From assembly GCA_035561135.1 (NCBI GenBank), contig DATMYA010000018.1:1-64000 (forward strand): DNA of 64,000 nt. Reading direction: 5' to 3'. A program made the position numbers and the translations under genes. This DNA is from Clostridia bacterium. Lineage in GTDB: Bacteria; Acidobacteriota; Terriglobia; Terriglobales; Acidobacteriaceae. Under the pieces are notes generated by a model. The model saw only the letters and a list, made by a program, of their open reading frames with translations. It was not told where the DNA came from and made no database searches. Below, piece by piece: positions 43,013 through 52,021 of the stretch. Positions within the stretch are counted from its first letter, which is position 1, and each line of letters starts with the position of its first letter.

Positions 43013-44854
43013 ATGCACGGATATAGGAACAGAACAATTCGGCAGATTCGCCTATTGTTGGCAGTAGTGTTGCTCTTCTTAGCCCCGGCCAGCGCGCAAG
43101 TTGAGGTAGGCGAGAACCTCAAGATGAACCTGAACGGTTCACTTGGTTTTGGCTACGGAGGAGGATGGGGTGACTATGGCGGATCAAGCCATAGCAACAG
43201 TCTCATGGGGAGCGGGACACTATCCGGTTTCTATTACCACCCAAACTTTCTTTCCTTCAGCTTGCAGCCTCACTATAACCGCAGCCAAAACAATGGCGCT
43301 TCTCAATCGATTTTGAACAGTAGCGGCGTGAACGGGGCCATGAATTTGTTTAGCGGAAGCCGCTTTCCCGGTTCCGTGTCGTTTGGAAAAGAGTTCAACA
43401 ACAGCGGCGAGTACGGAATTCCGGGTCTGGCAGGGTTGAACACCACCGGATCGGCGCGGAACTTCGGCGTCACGTGGAGCGCGCTCGTGCCAAAGCTGCC
43501 GAGCCTGACCGCAACCTTCAGCGATGCCAGCAACTCTTCGACAGTCTTAGGGACGGAAGGCGACGTACAGAGCTCGGCAAAGAATTTCAGCCTGGACTCC
43601 AGATATCTGCTAAGGGGTTATCAGTTAGGCGCTTATTACACTCATCAGAATATGGCTTCAAGTTTTCCCGGTTTTTTTGGCGCCGGGCCGACGGCGAGTG
43701 CCGGGACGACTTCGTCGTACGGAGTCTCAGCAAGCCATTCCTTGCCGCTCTCCGGCAGCATAGGGGCGTCCTGGGGGCGATCGACGTCAAGCAGCGAAGG
43801 CGACATCGAGCGGACAAACACGACAGATACGGCCACCGTTGGAGTGTCATTTGTGCCGTTTCGGAGGCTGAGCCTGAATGGCGATGTGAGGTACACCAGT
43901 AACCTATTCAACGCCATGCAGCAAAGCATTATCGACGCGGGCGGAGTGCCCATCTTTCTGGGTGACGGAAGCGCAGAGTCCCTGGTCTTCACCGGCAACA
44001 CTTACCTCACGCTAGGTAAAGGTTTGTCCGTGAATGGTCACATCTCTCACCGCGAACAGAACTACTACGGCAAGCAGGTTTCAGACACGCAGTATGGCGG
44101 CACGGTGAACTACCGGTACGCCCGTCCACTTTTCGGGCTTCTCTATTTCAGCTTCGGAATGGTGAACAACGCGAACAAGTTCGGCAATACCAACCTCGGA
44201 TTCGTCAGCAATGTGAGCGCGTCGCGCAAGTTCGGTCGTTGGGAAACCAGCGCGGATTTCGCCTACTCGCAGAACGTACAGACGCAGGTTGCACTGTTCA
44301 CCACAAGTTCCTACAGTTACGGCGGGTTTGTCCGCCGGCGCTTGACGTACAGAACCTCCTGGCACGGTTCATACCGCGCAATGCGCAGTGCCTTGACACA
44401 GCGTGAGGGGGACGGCAACCTTTCCGAGACAATTTCAAGCGGACTAACCTGGAGAAGCTTCGGGGTGACCGGAGGCTATTCGCAGTCGCATGGAACCACG
44501 GTGTTGACGGCATCCGGCTTGTTGAATCCGACGCCCCTGCCGCCCAGCCTCATTACGAACGATTTCGTGGTCTTCAACGGCCGCAGTTACACAGTGGGCG
44601 TCAACGCGTCGCCACTCAAGAGAATGACGATTAGCGGGTACTACAGCAAGATTAAGAGCGACACGCTTTCGCACGCGCTGTTTTCGATGAACGATGGCGA
44701 CAGGTTGACCAGCCAGTTGGAATACAGGCTTCGAAAGTTGTCGCTCCGAGCTGGTTACACGAGGACAGGGCAACTGGTGAGCGCTTCTGGTGCCCCTTCG
44801 ACGGTAGTAAACTCGTACTACTTTGGTATCTCAAGATGGTTCAACGTTTTCTAA
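43013..44854 (+). CDS. Predicted outer-membrane beta-barrel (porin-like) protein
   Basis: The 613-residue protein starts at ATG 43013 with a signal peptide (IRLLLAVVLLFLAPASAQ). The mature part consists of regularly alternating amphipathic strands with aromatic girdles (for example SLGFGYGGGWGDYGG, SGFYYHPNFLSFSLQPHYN, RLSLNGDVRYTSN) and ends with the typical C-terminal strand SYYFGISRWFNVF, a terminal Phe. About 24-28 strands would fit the length. Set among multiheme cytochromes, it is the best candidate for the outer-membrane pore of a porin-cytochrome conduit. It overlaps the next gene by 19 bp. Confidence 0.88.
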   Translation: MHGYRNRTIRQIRLLLAVVLLFLAPASAQVEVGENLKMNLNGSLGFGYGGGWGDYGGSSHSNSLMGSGTLSGFYYHPNFLSFSLQPHYNRSQNNGASQSILNSSGVNGAMNLFSGSRFPGSVSFGKEFNNSGEYGIPGLAGLNTTGSARNFGVTWSALVPKLPSLTATFSDASNSSTVLGTEGDVQSSAKNFSLDSRYLLRGYQLGAYYTHQNMASSFPGFFGAGPTASAGTTSSYGVSASHSLPLSGSIGASWGRSTSSSEGDIERTNTTDTATVGVSFVPFRRLSLNGDVRYTSNLFNAMQQSIIDAGGVPIFLGDGSAESLVFTGNTYLTLGKGLSVNGHISHREQNYYGKQVSDTQYGGTVNYRYARPLFGLLYFSFGMVNNANKFGNTNLGFVSNVSASRKFGRWETSADFAYSQNVQTQVALFTTSSYSYGGFVRRRLTYRTSWHGSYRAMRSALTQREGDGNLSETISSGLTWRSFGVTGGYSQSHGTTVLTASGLLNPTPLPPSLITNDFVVFNGRSYTVGVNASPLKRMTISGYYSKIKSDTLSHALFSMNDGDRLTSQLEYRLRKLSLRAGYTRTGQLVSASGAPSTVVNSYYFGISRWFNVF

Positions 44855-45939
44855 GCAGTGCTTGCACGGCAAAGCTGCGCAGTGCGGCTTGGATTCTGCC
44901 CTTAATTCTTTTGCTGTTGGCTCCTGCGCTGTCCGCTAAGCGTCAGAAAGTCCCAGCGCAGGTCTCACCTCCGGACCTGCTGTTGGAAGGCGGACGCAAG
45001 CTGACTTACGAACGCAGCTTCAGCTCCGAGAAGGACATTCGAGGCAACCCCGGCTTCTGGACGAAGCTGGTGGACGTAGTTGCCGGCGAGCCAGACTACA
45101 AGAAGATGGTGCGGCCGTATAGCGTGGCCGTGGATTCGCGCGGGCGGGTGATCGTCAGCGATCCGGGCATGACCGGAGTCCACATCTTCGACGTTGAGCG
45201 GCGCAAGTACAAGTTCCTGGAGAGAAAAGAAAAAAGCAAGGACCCTATGATCGAGCCGCAGTGCGTGGCCGTAGATGCGAAAGACAACATCTACGTCACG
45301 GACTCGAAGGCCGGCAAAGTGTTCATGTGGGATCAGCAGGGGAAGTACCTTGGAGTGCTTGGCAGTCTTAAAGGCGGAGAGGGCTTGTTCAAGCGTCCTA
45401 CGGGAATCGCGATCGACACACAGACGCAACAGATCTACGTGACGGACACGCTGCGCGACAAAATCTACGTGCTCGACTCGAACGGACAAACCTTGCGGAC
45501 AATCGGACAGCGCGGCAGCGGCGACGGCGAATTCAACTTTCCGACCGAAATTCTGATGAGGGACGGCGTGCTGGCCGTGGTGGACGCGATGAACTTCCGC
45601 GTGCAGATGTTCGATCGCAACGGCACGTACAAGGGAGCGATCGGCAGCCTGGGCGACAGGGCCGGCGGACTGTTCCGTCCGAAGGGAATCGCGCTGGATT
45701 CGGAAGCGCACATATACCTCGTCGAAGGCATGTGGGGAGTGGTACAGGTCTTCGACCGCACAGGACAACTGCTGTACACGTTTGGCGGGCGCGGCACGCG
45801 GCTCGGGGAGTTCCAATTGCCAGCAGGATTGTTTATCGATCAGAACGACCGCGTGTACGTGGCGGACTCATTTAATCAGCGGATTCAGGTGTTCCAATAT
45901 CATGGAGTGAAAGTAAAGGCGGAAGGAGCGAAACAGTGA
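44836..45939 (+). CDS. NHL-repeat beta-propeller protein, second copy
   Basis: The 367-residue protein has a signal sequence (AAWILPLILLLLAPALSA) and about six NHL repeats, for example RPYSVAVDSRGRVIVSDP, EPQCVAVDAKDNIYVTDS and RPKGIALDSEAHIYLVEG. It is a paralogue of the protein at 39472, sharing a segment before the propeller with a W-x-x-K/R-L and VAG/VAVGE pattern. It starts within the end of the barrel gene and shares its stop with the start of the next cytochrome gene, so these genes are translationally coupled. Confidence 0.92.
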   Translation: MVQRFLSSACTAKLRSAAWILPLILLLLAPALSAKRQKVPAQVSPPDLLLEGGRKLTYERSFSSEKDIRGNPGFWTKLVDVVAGEPDYKKMVRPYSVAVDSRGRVIVSDPGMTGVHIFDVERRKYKFLERKEKSKDPMIEPQCVAVDAKDNIYVTDSKAGKVFMWDQQGKYLGVLGSLKGGEGLFKRPTGIAIDTQTQQIYVTDTLRDKIYVLDSNGQTLRTIGQRGSGDGEFNFPTEILMRDGVLAVVDAMNFRVQMFDRNGTYKGAIGSLGDRAGGLFRPKGIALDSEAHIYLVEGMWGVVQVFDRTGQLLYTFGGRGTRLGEFQLPAGLFIDQNDRVYVADSFNQRIQVFQYHGVKVKAEGAKQ

Positions 45940-47828
45940 TGCGCGTTGCTTCAGCCTTATTGCTCATGATGCTGCTGCTGATCACGTTTACTGCCGCGCA
46001 GAACGAAGGCCGCGACATTCTGGGCGCACACGACCTTTCAAGCGGCGCATCGCCAGTCAGTGGCTCGATGTCTGCGGCGTGTTTGTACTGCCATGCTCCG
46101 CATTCCGGCATCGGCAAGGGGCCACTTTGGGGACAGACACTGTCTTCGCAGACATACTCGATGTATAGCAGCGAGACGATTCGAAACACGACGGTACAGC
46201 CTGTTCTCGGCGAGACGAGCACGCTTTGCCTTAGCTGCCACGATGGAACCGTCGCGCCAGGACAGATGGTGCCCTACGGCAAAGCCCAAATGTCCGGTAC
46301 GATGACGAGCATCCTGAGCACTAAGCTGGAGGGCTCTCATCCGTTCAGCCTCAAGCTCCCGATACAGGACTCGGCAACACTCGTGCCGAGCATTGCCGCG
46401 ACCCAGACTACGGCCGACTCCACACACTCCGTTAAGTTGATCAAGGGTAACGTCGAGTGCACGAGCTGTCATAATCCGCACAACCAGGGCATCGACAAAC
46501 GTTCGATGACGTTCCTAGTGCGAGACAACGCCAACGGGGCGCTCTGCCTTTCCTGCCATGAGACCAAGCCGCGCACCGTGAACGCCCGGGAGAATGCGCT
46601 GGCGCAATGGACGACAAGCATACACGCCAACTCGGCCGCACAGGTCGCTCCAACGGCTGGGTTGGGCGGTTACTCCACTGTGGCTGAATTCGCCTGTTTA
46701 TCCTGCCACGTCACACACAATGCAAGTGGCACAGCAGGCCTGCTGCGCAATCCGGTGCCGCCGGCCGCCAACATCGACAGCACCTCGCAGAGCTGCATCA
46801 TGTGTCATAACGGCAGCGATAAGTTGCTGCAGCCAGTCGCAAACGTGTTCGCGGAGTTTGAGAAGAAAGGCCATCCGTTCCCGACTGGCGGCAACACGCA
46901 TTCTCCCTCGGAACCAGTGGTTCTTGTTCAAAATCGCCACGCAACCTGTGTCGATTGTCACAACGCGCACATTGCCAACCAGGTGACGACATTCAGTGCC
47001 GCTCCCGGCCTTCGGCCATCCCAGAATGGAGTCGCGGGCGTTGCGGCAGACGGTTCGAGTCTGACTGGAATGGCGACCAAGCAGTACGAAAACTGCCTTC
47101 GCTGCCACGGAAACAGTTCGGGCAAACAGTCTCTCGCAATTTACGGCTACTTGCCTTCGCGCGCGGTATTTGCCGGCGATCCGCTAAACCTGATTACACA
47201 GTTCGACATTACTGCGGCCTCGAGTCATCCGGTAATGAGGGACAGCACGTCAACATCACAGCCCAGCCTGCTGGGTTCTATGTGGGATCTCTCCGGGAAC
47301 ATACAAAATCGCGCCATGGGGACGCGCATCTTCTGTACCGACTGTCACAACAGCGACGATAACCGGGAGTTTGGAGGGACCGGGCCGAACGGACCTCACG
47401 GATCGAAGAACGACCACATTCTTGAGCGTCCCTACACCTTCAGCCAGGTGGCGGCGGGGACGTGGCCAAGCGGAGGGCCGGGCAGTCTTGTGATTAACCT
47501 GACTCCGAATCCCGCGCTGGACCCGGGTAGCGGCGGACCTTATTCAATGTGCGCCAAATGTCACAACCTGAACAATGTTGTGTCCGACGTAAGCTTCAGC
47601 AAACACAGCAAACACATCCTCACTGGCATTTCATGTTCTGTGTGTCATAGCGCGCATGGCGTGCCTGCTGCGGGTGCTGGTTCGGGGCAGCGCCTGATTA
47701 ACTTCGATGTAAATGTGGTTCGTCCCAACAACGGCGTGCTCTCTTATGACCGCAGCACTAACACCTGTACGCTGACCTGTCATATGGTCGACCACGAACC
47801 CAACGGCACAGTGACGCCTGCCAATTAA
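45939..47828 (+). CDS. Secreted multiheme cytochrome c with 12 heme sites
   Basis: The 629-residue protein starts at ATG 45939, overlapping the previous stop, after GGAAGGAG. The signal sequence is followed by 11 CxxCH motifs and one terminal CTLTCH (CxxxCH). Its N-terminal domain (DILGAHDL...CLYCHAPHSG...PLWGQ...CLSCHDGTVAPG) matches that of the tetraheme cytochrome at 40874. Later hemes are widely spaced. It may be the outer-surface partner of the barrel. The CxxxCH site may need an adapted lyase or may be unoccupied. Confidence 0.92.
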   Translation: MRVASALLLMMLLLITFTAAQNEGRDILGAHDLSSGASPVSGSMSAACLYCHAPHSGIGKGPLWGQTLSSQTYSMYSSETIRNTTVQPVLGETSTLCLSCHDGTVAPGQMVPYGKAQMSGTMTSILSTKLEGSHPFSLKLPIQDSATLVPSIAATQTTADSTHSVKLIKGNVECTSCHNPHNQGIDKRSMTFLVRDNANGALCLSCHETKPRTVNARENALAQWTTSIHANSAAQVAPTAGLGGYSTVAEFACLSCHVTHNASGTAGLLRNPVPPAANIDSTSQSCIMCHNGSDKLLQPVANVFAEFEKKGHPFPTGGNTHSPSEPVVLVQNRHATCVDCHNAHIANQVTTFSAAPGLRPSQNGVAGVAADGSSLTGMATKQYENCLRCHGNSSGKQSLAIYGYLPSRAVFAGDPLNLITQFDITAASSHPVMRDSTSTSQPSLLGSMWDLSGNIQNRAMGTRIFCTDCHNSDDNREFGGTGPNGPHGSKNDHILERPYTFSQVAAGTWPSGGPGSLVINLTPNPALDPGSGGPYSMCAKCHNLNNVVSDVSFSKHSKHILTGISCSVCHSAHGVPAAGAGSGQRLINFDVNVVRPNNGVLSYDRSTNTCTLTCHMVDHEPNGTVTPAN

Positions 47829-47923
47829 CAACGGGCGTCGCTGCTTTCTGTAACGGTATCGCTGGCCGGCAAGACGTTTGCGAATAGGCGCCGTAGGTCT
47901 TCAGGGGCAGACGCTCTAACAAA

Positions 47924-47955
47924 AATGCCAACTCCGGCGTGCGGTAGTTGGCATT
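47924..47955 (-). terminator. Terminator of the first TPR gene
   Basis: AATGCCAACT (47924-47933) and AGTTGGCATT (47946-47955) form a perfect 10-bp stem. On the minus strand it ends in TTTTTGTT, 70 bp after the TPR gene stop. It also separates that gene from the cytochrome operon. Confidence 0.8.
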
Positions 47956-48024
47956 ACCAATGCTCAGATTTTGAGTCGCAACACTTGCGTTCGTTCCTGC
48001 TTACGCAATGACCTCTGAACCCTC

Positions 48025-48657
48025 TTACTTGCCAGAGCGCGTTTCAATCTGTTCCTGCGCGCTTGCAATCATCGCTTCGACTTTCGCGCGTTGCGGGTGA
48101 TTCGGGTTTGCCTTCAGCATCTTCCGCCACGCCGCGATTGCTGCTTTTGGGTTTGATTCAGTCTGCAATTTCACGAGGCCAATGTTGACGAGTGCATCTC
48201 CGTAGCCGGGATCGATTCTCAGCGCGCGATCCCAGGCATCGAGCGCCTTATCGTCCGCCCCCGCGAAGTGGTACGCACCACCGAGCGTCGTGAGAACTCG
48301 CGCATCGGGCTTGATCTTCACTGACTTTTCGAAATACTCAATCGACGTTTGGAATTGGCGCGCATAAAGGTAAGCTTTGCCAACTTGCACCAACAAATCC
48401 GGATCATTGGGGTTCGCCTCCAGCTTTGCGAGAAGCGGTTCGGTTTGCTTGTCCGCCATGTGTTTCAGCTGGTCAGGTGTCGGCTGGATTGCGGAGGCCT
48501 CTGGTGGAAGCTCATGCACATGCTGGTGGGGATCCGAAGGAACTGCGGCCGGTGTCGCGGGTCCGTGAATAAGATAGCCGCTAGTAATTCCGAGTAGCAG
48601 GCAAATGATCGCAAGGCCGTATGCCTGAGTGTTACTCCACCGCTTCTGTGAATTCAT
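48025..48657 (-). CDS. Membrane-anchored TPR protein, first copy
   Basis: The 210-residue protein starts at ATG 48657, which has GGTGGAAA upstream. A GTG at 48669 is less likely. It has a single N-terminal membrane helix (AYGLAIICLLLGITSGYLI) and then three to four TPR repeats (PDLLVQVGKAYLYARQFQTS, RVLTTLGGAYHFAGADDKAL, GDALVNIGLVKLQTESNPKA). The layout matches the C-terminal half of CcmI/NrfG-type apocytochrome chaperones. It may hold apocytochromes for the CcsA/ResB lyase. A paralogue follows at 49028. Confidence 0.85.
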   Translation of the reverse strand: MNSQKRWSNTQAYGLAIICLLLGITSGYLIHGPATPAAVPSDPHQHVHELPPEASAIQPTPDQLKHMADKQTEPLLAKLEANPNDPDLLVQVGKAYLYARQFQTSIEYFEKSVKIKPDARVLTTLGGAYHFAGADDKALDAWDRALRIDPGYGDALVNIGLVKLQTESNPKAAIAAWRKMLKANPNHPQRAKVEAMIASAQEQIETRSGK

Positions 48658-48894
48658 GTCAATTTCCACCGGATCTCCAATCAGTTCCGCACGTCACGGC
48701 GATAACGACGCACAGTTCGGGTGAACTGACGCGAGGCGCTGGTGTACACGGCACAATAATCCAACGTTGGCAATTGCACTCGCAATGCCAAATTCCGCAA
48801 GACGAAATGTGGATGTTATCCCAGTCAGTTCAGCAGCTTACGACGGAATGTCGAATTCAACTTTGACCCACTGTGAAGGTTTTCGCCGCAGCAG

Positions 48895-48931
48895 GCGTCT
48901 TTTGGCGCGGCAAACGCGTCTTTTGGCGCGG
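48895..48931. repeat. Two perfect 16-bp direct repeats, 21 bp apart
   Basis: GCGTCTTTTGGCGCGG occurs at 48895-48910 and 48916-48931. A 21-bp period puts both on one face of the helix, as for paired operators. They lie about 240 bp upstream of the first TPR gene. Confidence 0.7.
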
Positions 48932-48977
48932 TCTTCCCGATGAAATTCAGGGTCCATAAGTTCGGAGCACATTGAAA

Positions 48978-49003
48978 AAGCCTACGTGTAGAGACGTAGG
49001 CTT
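48978..49003 (-). terminator. Terminator of the second TPR gene
   Basis: AAGCCTACGT (48978-48987) and ACGTAGGCTT (48994-49003) form a perfect 10-bp stem. On the minus strand it runs into TTTTTC, 25 bp after the stop. Confidence 0.9.
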
Positions 49004-49027
49004 CTTCTAAATCGACTAATCTGTCGT

Positions 49028-49717
49028 CTATTGGATCATTGCCGGCTTATCGGTTTTCGTGCCGGGTTTCATCGTGGTGTGCTGTTTAGCTTTGACGATG
49101 AGTTCCTGCACCTTCTCGCGATTTTCGTAGGTCGGGTTCTTGTCGAGCAACTTCTGCCAGTCTGCGACGGCACCTTCGATGTCCATCTTGCCTTGCCATT
49201 TCACTATCCCGCGATTGAGCAGCGTGTTCGCCTTGGATGGTTCAGTCTTCAACGCCGTGTCGAACTCTGCGATCGCTTTGTCGGCATCACCCAGGTACCA
49301 GAAAGCTGTGCCAAAGTCTGTGCGAACCGATGTATTCTGCGGCGCGATCTGAAGTGAGCGGCCGTAATACTCGGTTGCAATGTTGAAGACCTGCGCGTCA
49401 TAGTAAGCGTTGCCGATTTCAGCCAGCAGTACCGGATCGTTCGGGGTGGTATTGAGCTTGGCGAGAAGCGGTTCTACCTGCTTATCGGCCATGTGCTTCA
49501 ACTGCTCAGGAGTGACCTGCCCACCGTTCATGCCCATGCCAGCCGGAGCCTGTTGCGTAGCGGTAACCGGTGATGCGGTCGTACTCGCCGAACCGCGCAG
49601 GAAGTAACCTACTGCAATCCCGGCTACGAGGCAGATGACGGCGAGAATGTAGCCCTGGGTTGGGGTCCAGTTTGCATTGGACGTTGGGTTTGTCGAACCG
49701 TTAGTGCCTGTGGCCAT
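49028..49717 (-). CDS. Membrane-anchored TPR protein, second copy
   Basis: The 229-residue protein has a membrane helix (QGYILAVICLVAGIAVGYFL) and three to four TPRs (PVLLAEIGNAYYDAQVFNI, SVRTDFGTAFWYLGDADKAI, ANTLLNRGIVKWQGKMDIE). It shares with the first copy the linker QLKHMADKQxEPLLAKL followed by PNDP just before the repeats, marking a recent duplication. A Met/Gly-rich linker (APAGMGMNGGQ) follows the helix. A role in cytochrome assembly is inferred from position and architecture only. Confidence 0.85.
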   Translation of the reverse strand: MATGTNGSTNPTSNANWTPTQGYILAVICLVAGIAVGYFLRGSASTTASPVTATQQAPAGMGMNGGQVTPEQLKHMADKQVEPLLAKLNTTPNDPVLLAEIGNAYYDAQVFNIATEYYGRSLQIAPQNTSVRTDFGTAFWYLGDADKAIAEFDTALKTEPSKANTLLNRGIVKWQGKMDIEGAVADWQKLLDKNPTYENREKVQELIVKAKQHTTMKPGTKTDKPAMIQ

Positions 49718-50063
49718 CTTGCTTCTCCTTCATCATGAGTACGCCGCGCTGGTCTGCTAGGGACAGGGACAGACTACGACCTTCCGATTGCGACCAAATG
49801 ATACCAACTTCATAACACCTGCCACTGTGATATGCCTCACAAAAACATGGCGTTCACCTGGAAGCGAGTTCGTCTAATCGCGAAGCCGCGCCAATAACTA
49901 TCCGCAATATAAAGGTGGCGCACGAGCGTCAGTTCGGACGGCGTACGGCGTAGGCCAGAGCTGTGCGTGTAAGCTCCCGTCCGGAGAGGCCGGATATCGG
50001 GCAACACAGCAGCGCAGGAAATTCATCATAGGCGTGTTCCGAAATAATCGGGGGCTGATACTG
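49718..50063. other. Divergent intergenic gap
   Basis: This 346-bp gap separates the divergent TPR and phosphoesterase genes. I see no gene, hairpin or convincing promoter in it. Confidence 0.4.
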
Positions 50064-51401
50064 ATGATTAGAATTTTCTCGTTCTTTCTGCTGGCTGGAG
50101 CTCTTGTCCTCTCGGGCTGCGGAGGTGACAACGGCAATGGCGGCTCTGGCAGCAATAGCACTCCTGCAACTCAGGCCGCTCTCAAACAGAACGTCAATCA
50201 CATCATTTTCATGTTCCAGGAGAATCGTTCGTTCGACAGCTACTTCGGCCAGTTGAATGCGTATCGGACCGCGAACGGATTTGGCGCAGACGTGGACGGA
50301 CTCGATAGGGTTGTCAATCCATCGAATAAAACACGAGACGGTAGCTCGACGATTGCTTCATTCAAATTGCTCACCGCATGTACGGAGAATGTCAGTCCGG
50401 CCTGGAGCGAGAGCCATGTGCAGCGTAATCGCAACACGCCGGACATCACCAATCCGGCGACCATGGATGGTTTTGTCCTCAGTGCTGCGGGGTACGCTGC
50501 AGCGAATGGGTTGAACGATCTGGTAGGTCAGCGCGCGATGGGTTACTACGATCAGGATGTTTTGCCCTTTTACTACTTCATGGCCACCAACTTCGCCACA
50601 TCGGATCGCTGGTTTTCTCCCGTACTGTCCAAGACAGAGCCGAACCGTCTGTTCGGCCTTGCCGCGACTTCCGACGGCTGGACGGCCGTGCCTCAAGCGG
50701 TGCTTTCACAGAAAACGATCTTCCACCTGATTCAAGACGCAGGCGTTACATGGAAGGTGTACACAACAGACCCGGGCTTAACATTCCTCACTTATTTCCA
50801 GCCATTCGCTACAAATCATGCGGACAAGATTGTTCCGGTTTCGCAGTACTTCACGGACCTGAACAATGGCACGCTGCCATCAGTCGTGTTGATCGAAGGT
50901 GGTTATTCGTCTGGTCTTGATGAACATCCGAAGAATAATGTGCAAACCGGTGCGGCGCACGTTGCTCGCCTTCTCGACGCTCTTATGAAGAGTTCTTCGT
51001 GGAAGGATTCCGTTTTTCTCCTGACCTACGACGAGGGGGGCGGACTCTACGACCATGTGCCGCCTGCGCCCGCTGCGAACCCGGACGGCATCGCACCGAA
51101 ACTACAGGGCGAAACGATTACCAACTTCGCAGATAACTTCTCGATGACGGGCTTCCGCGTCCCCTTGATCGTGATATCGCCATTCACGCGCAAAGGGTAC
51201 GTGTCCCACGCGACGGCTGACTTCACGGCGATCCTCAAGTTCATCGAGATGCGTTTCGATCTGCCGAATCTGAATGCTCGCGATGCGGCGCAGCCCGACA
51301 TGCTCGAATTTTTCGACTTCAGCAATCCGCCATGGGCGACACCGCCACAGCTACCTGCGCAGCCGGTCAGTGCACCTTGCTACTTCAACGCGCTGCCGTG
51401 A
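50064..51401 (+). CDS. Lipoprotein phosphoesterase (phospholipase C/acid phosphatase family)
   Basis: The 445-residue protein starts at ATG 50064 with a lipoprotein signal and lipobox (LAGALVLSGC). The phosphoesterase domain shows IIFMFQENRSFDSYFG, with the catalytic ENRSFD motif, and a late metal-binding segment LLTYDEGGGLYDHVPP. This is the family of bacterial phospholipases C and AcpA-type acid phosphatases. Substrates may be phospholipids or phosphomonoesters. It is anchored in the envelope and probably faces the periplasm. No associated genes. Confidence 0.9.
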   Translation: MIRIFSFFLLAGALVLSGCGGDNGNGGSGSNSTPATQAALKQNVNHIIFMFQENRSFDSYFGQLNAYRTANGFGADVDGLDRVVNPSNKTRDGSSTIASFKLLTACTENVSPAWSESHVQRNRNTPDITNPATMDGFVLSAAGYAAANGLNDLVGQRAMGYYDQDVLPFYYFMATNFATSDRWFSPVLSKTEPNRLFGLAATSDGWTAVPQAVLSQKTIFHLIQDAGVTWKVYTTDPGLTFLTYFQPFATNHADKIVPVSQYFTDLNNGTLPSVVLIEGGYSSGLDEHPKNNVQTGAAHVARLLDALMKSSSWKDSVFLLTYDEGGGLYDHVPPAPAANPDGIAPKLQGETITNFADNFSMTGFRVPLIVISPFTRKGYVSHATADFTAILKFIEMRFDLPNLNARDAAQPDMLEFFDFSNPPWATPPQLPAQPVSAPCYFNALP

Positions 51402-51501
51402 CATAGCTGTGCCGTAACGCAGACATCTACAAAAACGCGCGGCCTGCCTGCCCGAGATTTTTGCGCGCGAAGTCTGGAGGTGAATTGCTGGGATTAGGCT
51501 T

Positions 51502-51927
51502 CTATGTAGCTCGCGCAACTCGCGCGGCCGTTAAGTGGGAGATGTCGGCCAGTGTTGTCGTTTGCAGAAACTTCAGATAGCTGATGCTAACCTCTCGCCA
51601 GGCAGCATGTGCCGCGCACGCTGTGACATCAGAACAACCACCTCGCCCAAGTATGCATTCCGGTCTGACCGTGCGGCCTTCGAACAGCTCTACGACTTCG
51701 AGCAGGCGTATCGCTTCGGGTGTTCTCATCAGACGATAGCCGCCACCGCTGCCTCGTATGGCACCGACGAGTCCGGCATTGCGTAACGACAGCATCACTT
51801 TTGAGAGATACTTGCCGGGCACACCGGTCGCCTCAGAAAGATCGCGGCCCAGCATCGAGGTGCCGCGTGGGAGGCGAGCAAGTTGGCTGAGTGCGCGAAG
51901 TGCGTATTCCGATGTTGCCGAAAACAT
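51502..51927 (-). CDS. Rrf2-family transcriptional regulator with three cysteines
   Basis: The 141-residue protein has an N-terminal winged helix (SEYALRALSQLARLP, GKYLSKVMLSLRNAGLV, GSGGGYRLMRTP) and cysteines C91, C98 and C104 (spacing x6 and x5) with a nearby His107, the arrangement that binds an iron-sulfur cluster in IscR/NsrR-type members. It would sense cluster status, NO or redox. It lies 94 bp after the amidohydrolase gene in the same direction. Targets are unknown. Confidence 0.93.
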   Translation of the reverse strand: MFSATSEYALRALSQLARLPRGTSMLGRDLSEATGVPGKYLSKVMLSLRNAGLVGAIRGSGGGYRLMRTPEAIRLLEVVELFEGRTVRPECILGRGGCSDVTACAAHAAWREVSISYLKFLQTTTLADISHLTAARVARAT

Positions 51928-52021
51928 CCGATACCTCTGGTCTCAAAGCGCCAGCGTTTTACCCGGCGGCCACCTTAGCAAGAATAAAATCTGTAACTGC
52001 CATGCGCATTTCGCACGGCCG

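Larger units (their letters stand above)
48658..49027. other. Gap between the two TPR genes
   Basis: The 370-bp gap carries a pair of 16-bp direct repeats (48895-48931) and the terminator of the second TPR gene (48978-49003). No gene is supported. Confidence 0.55.
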
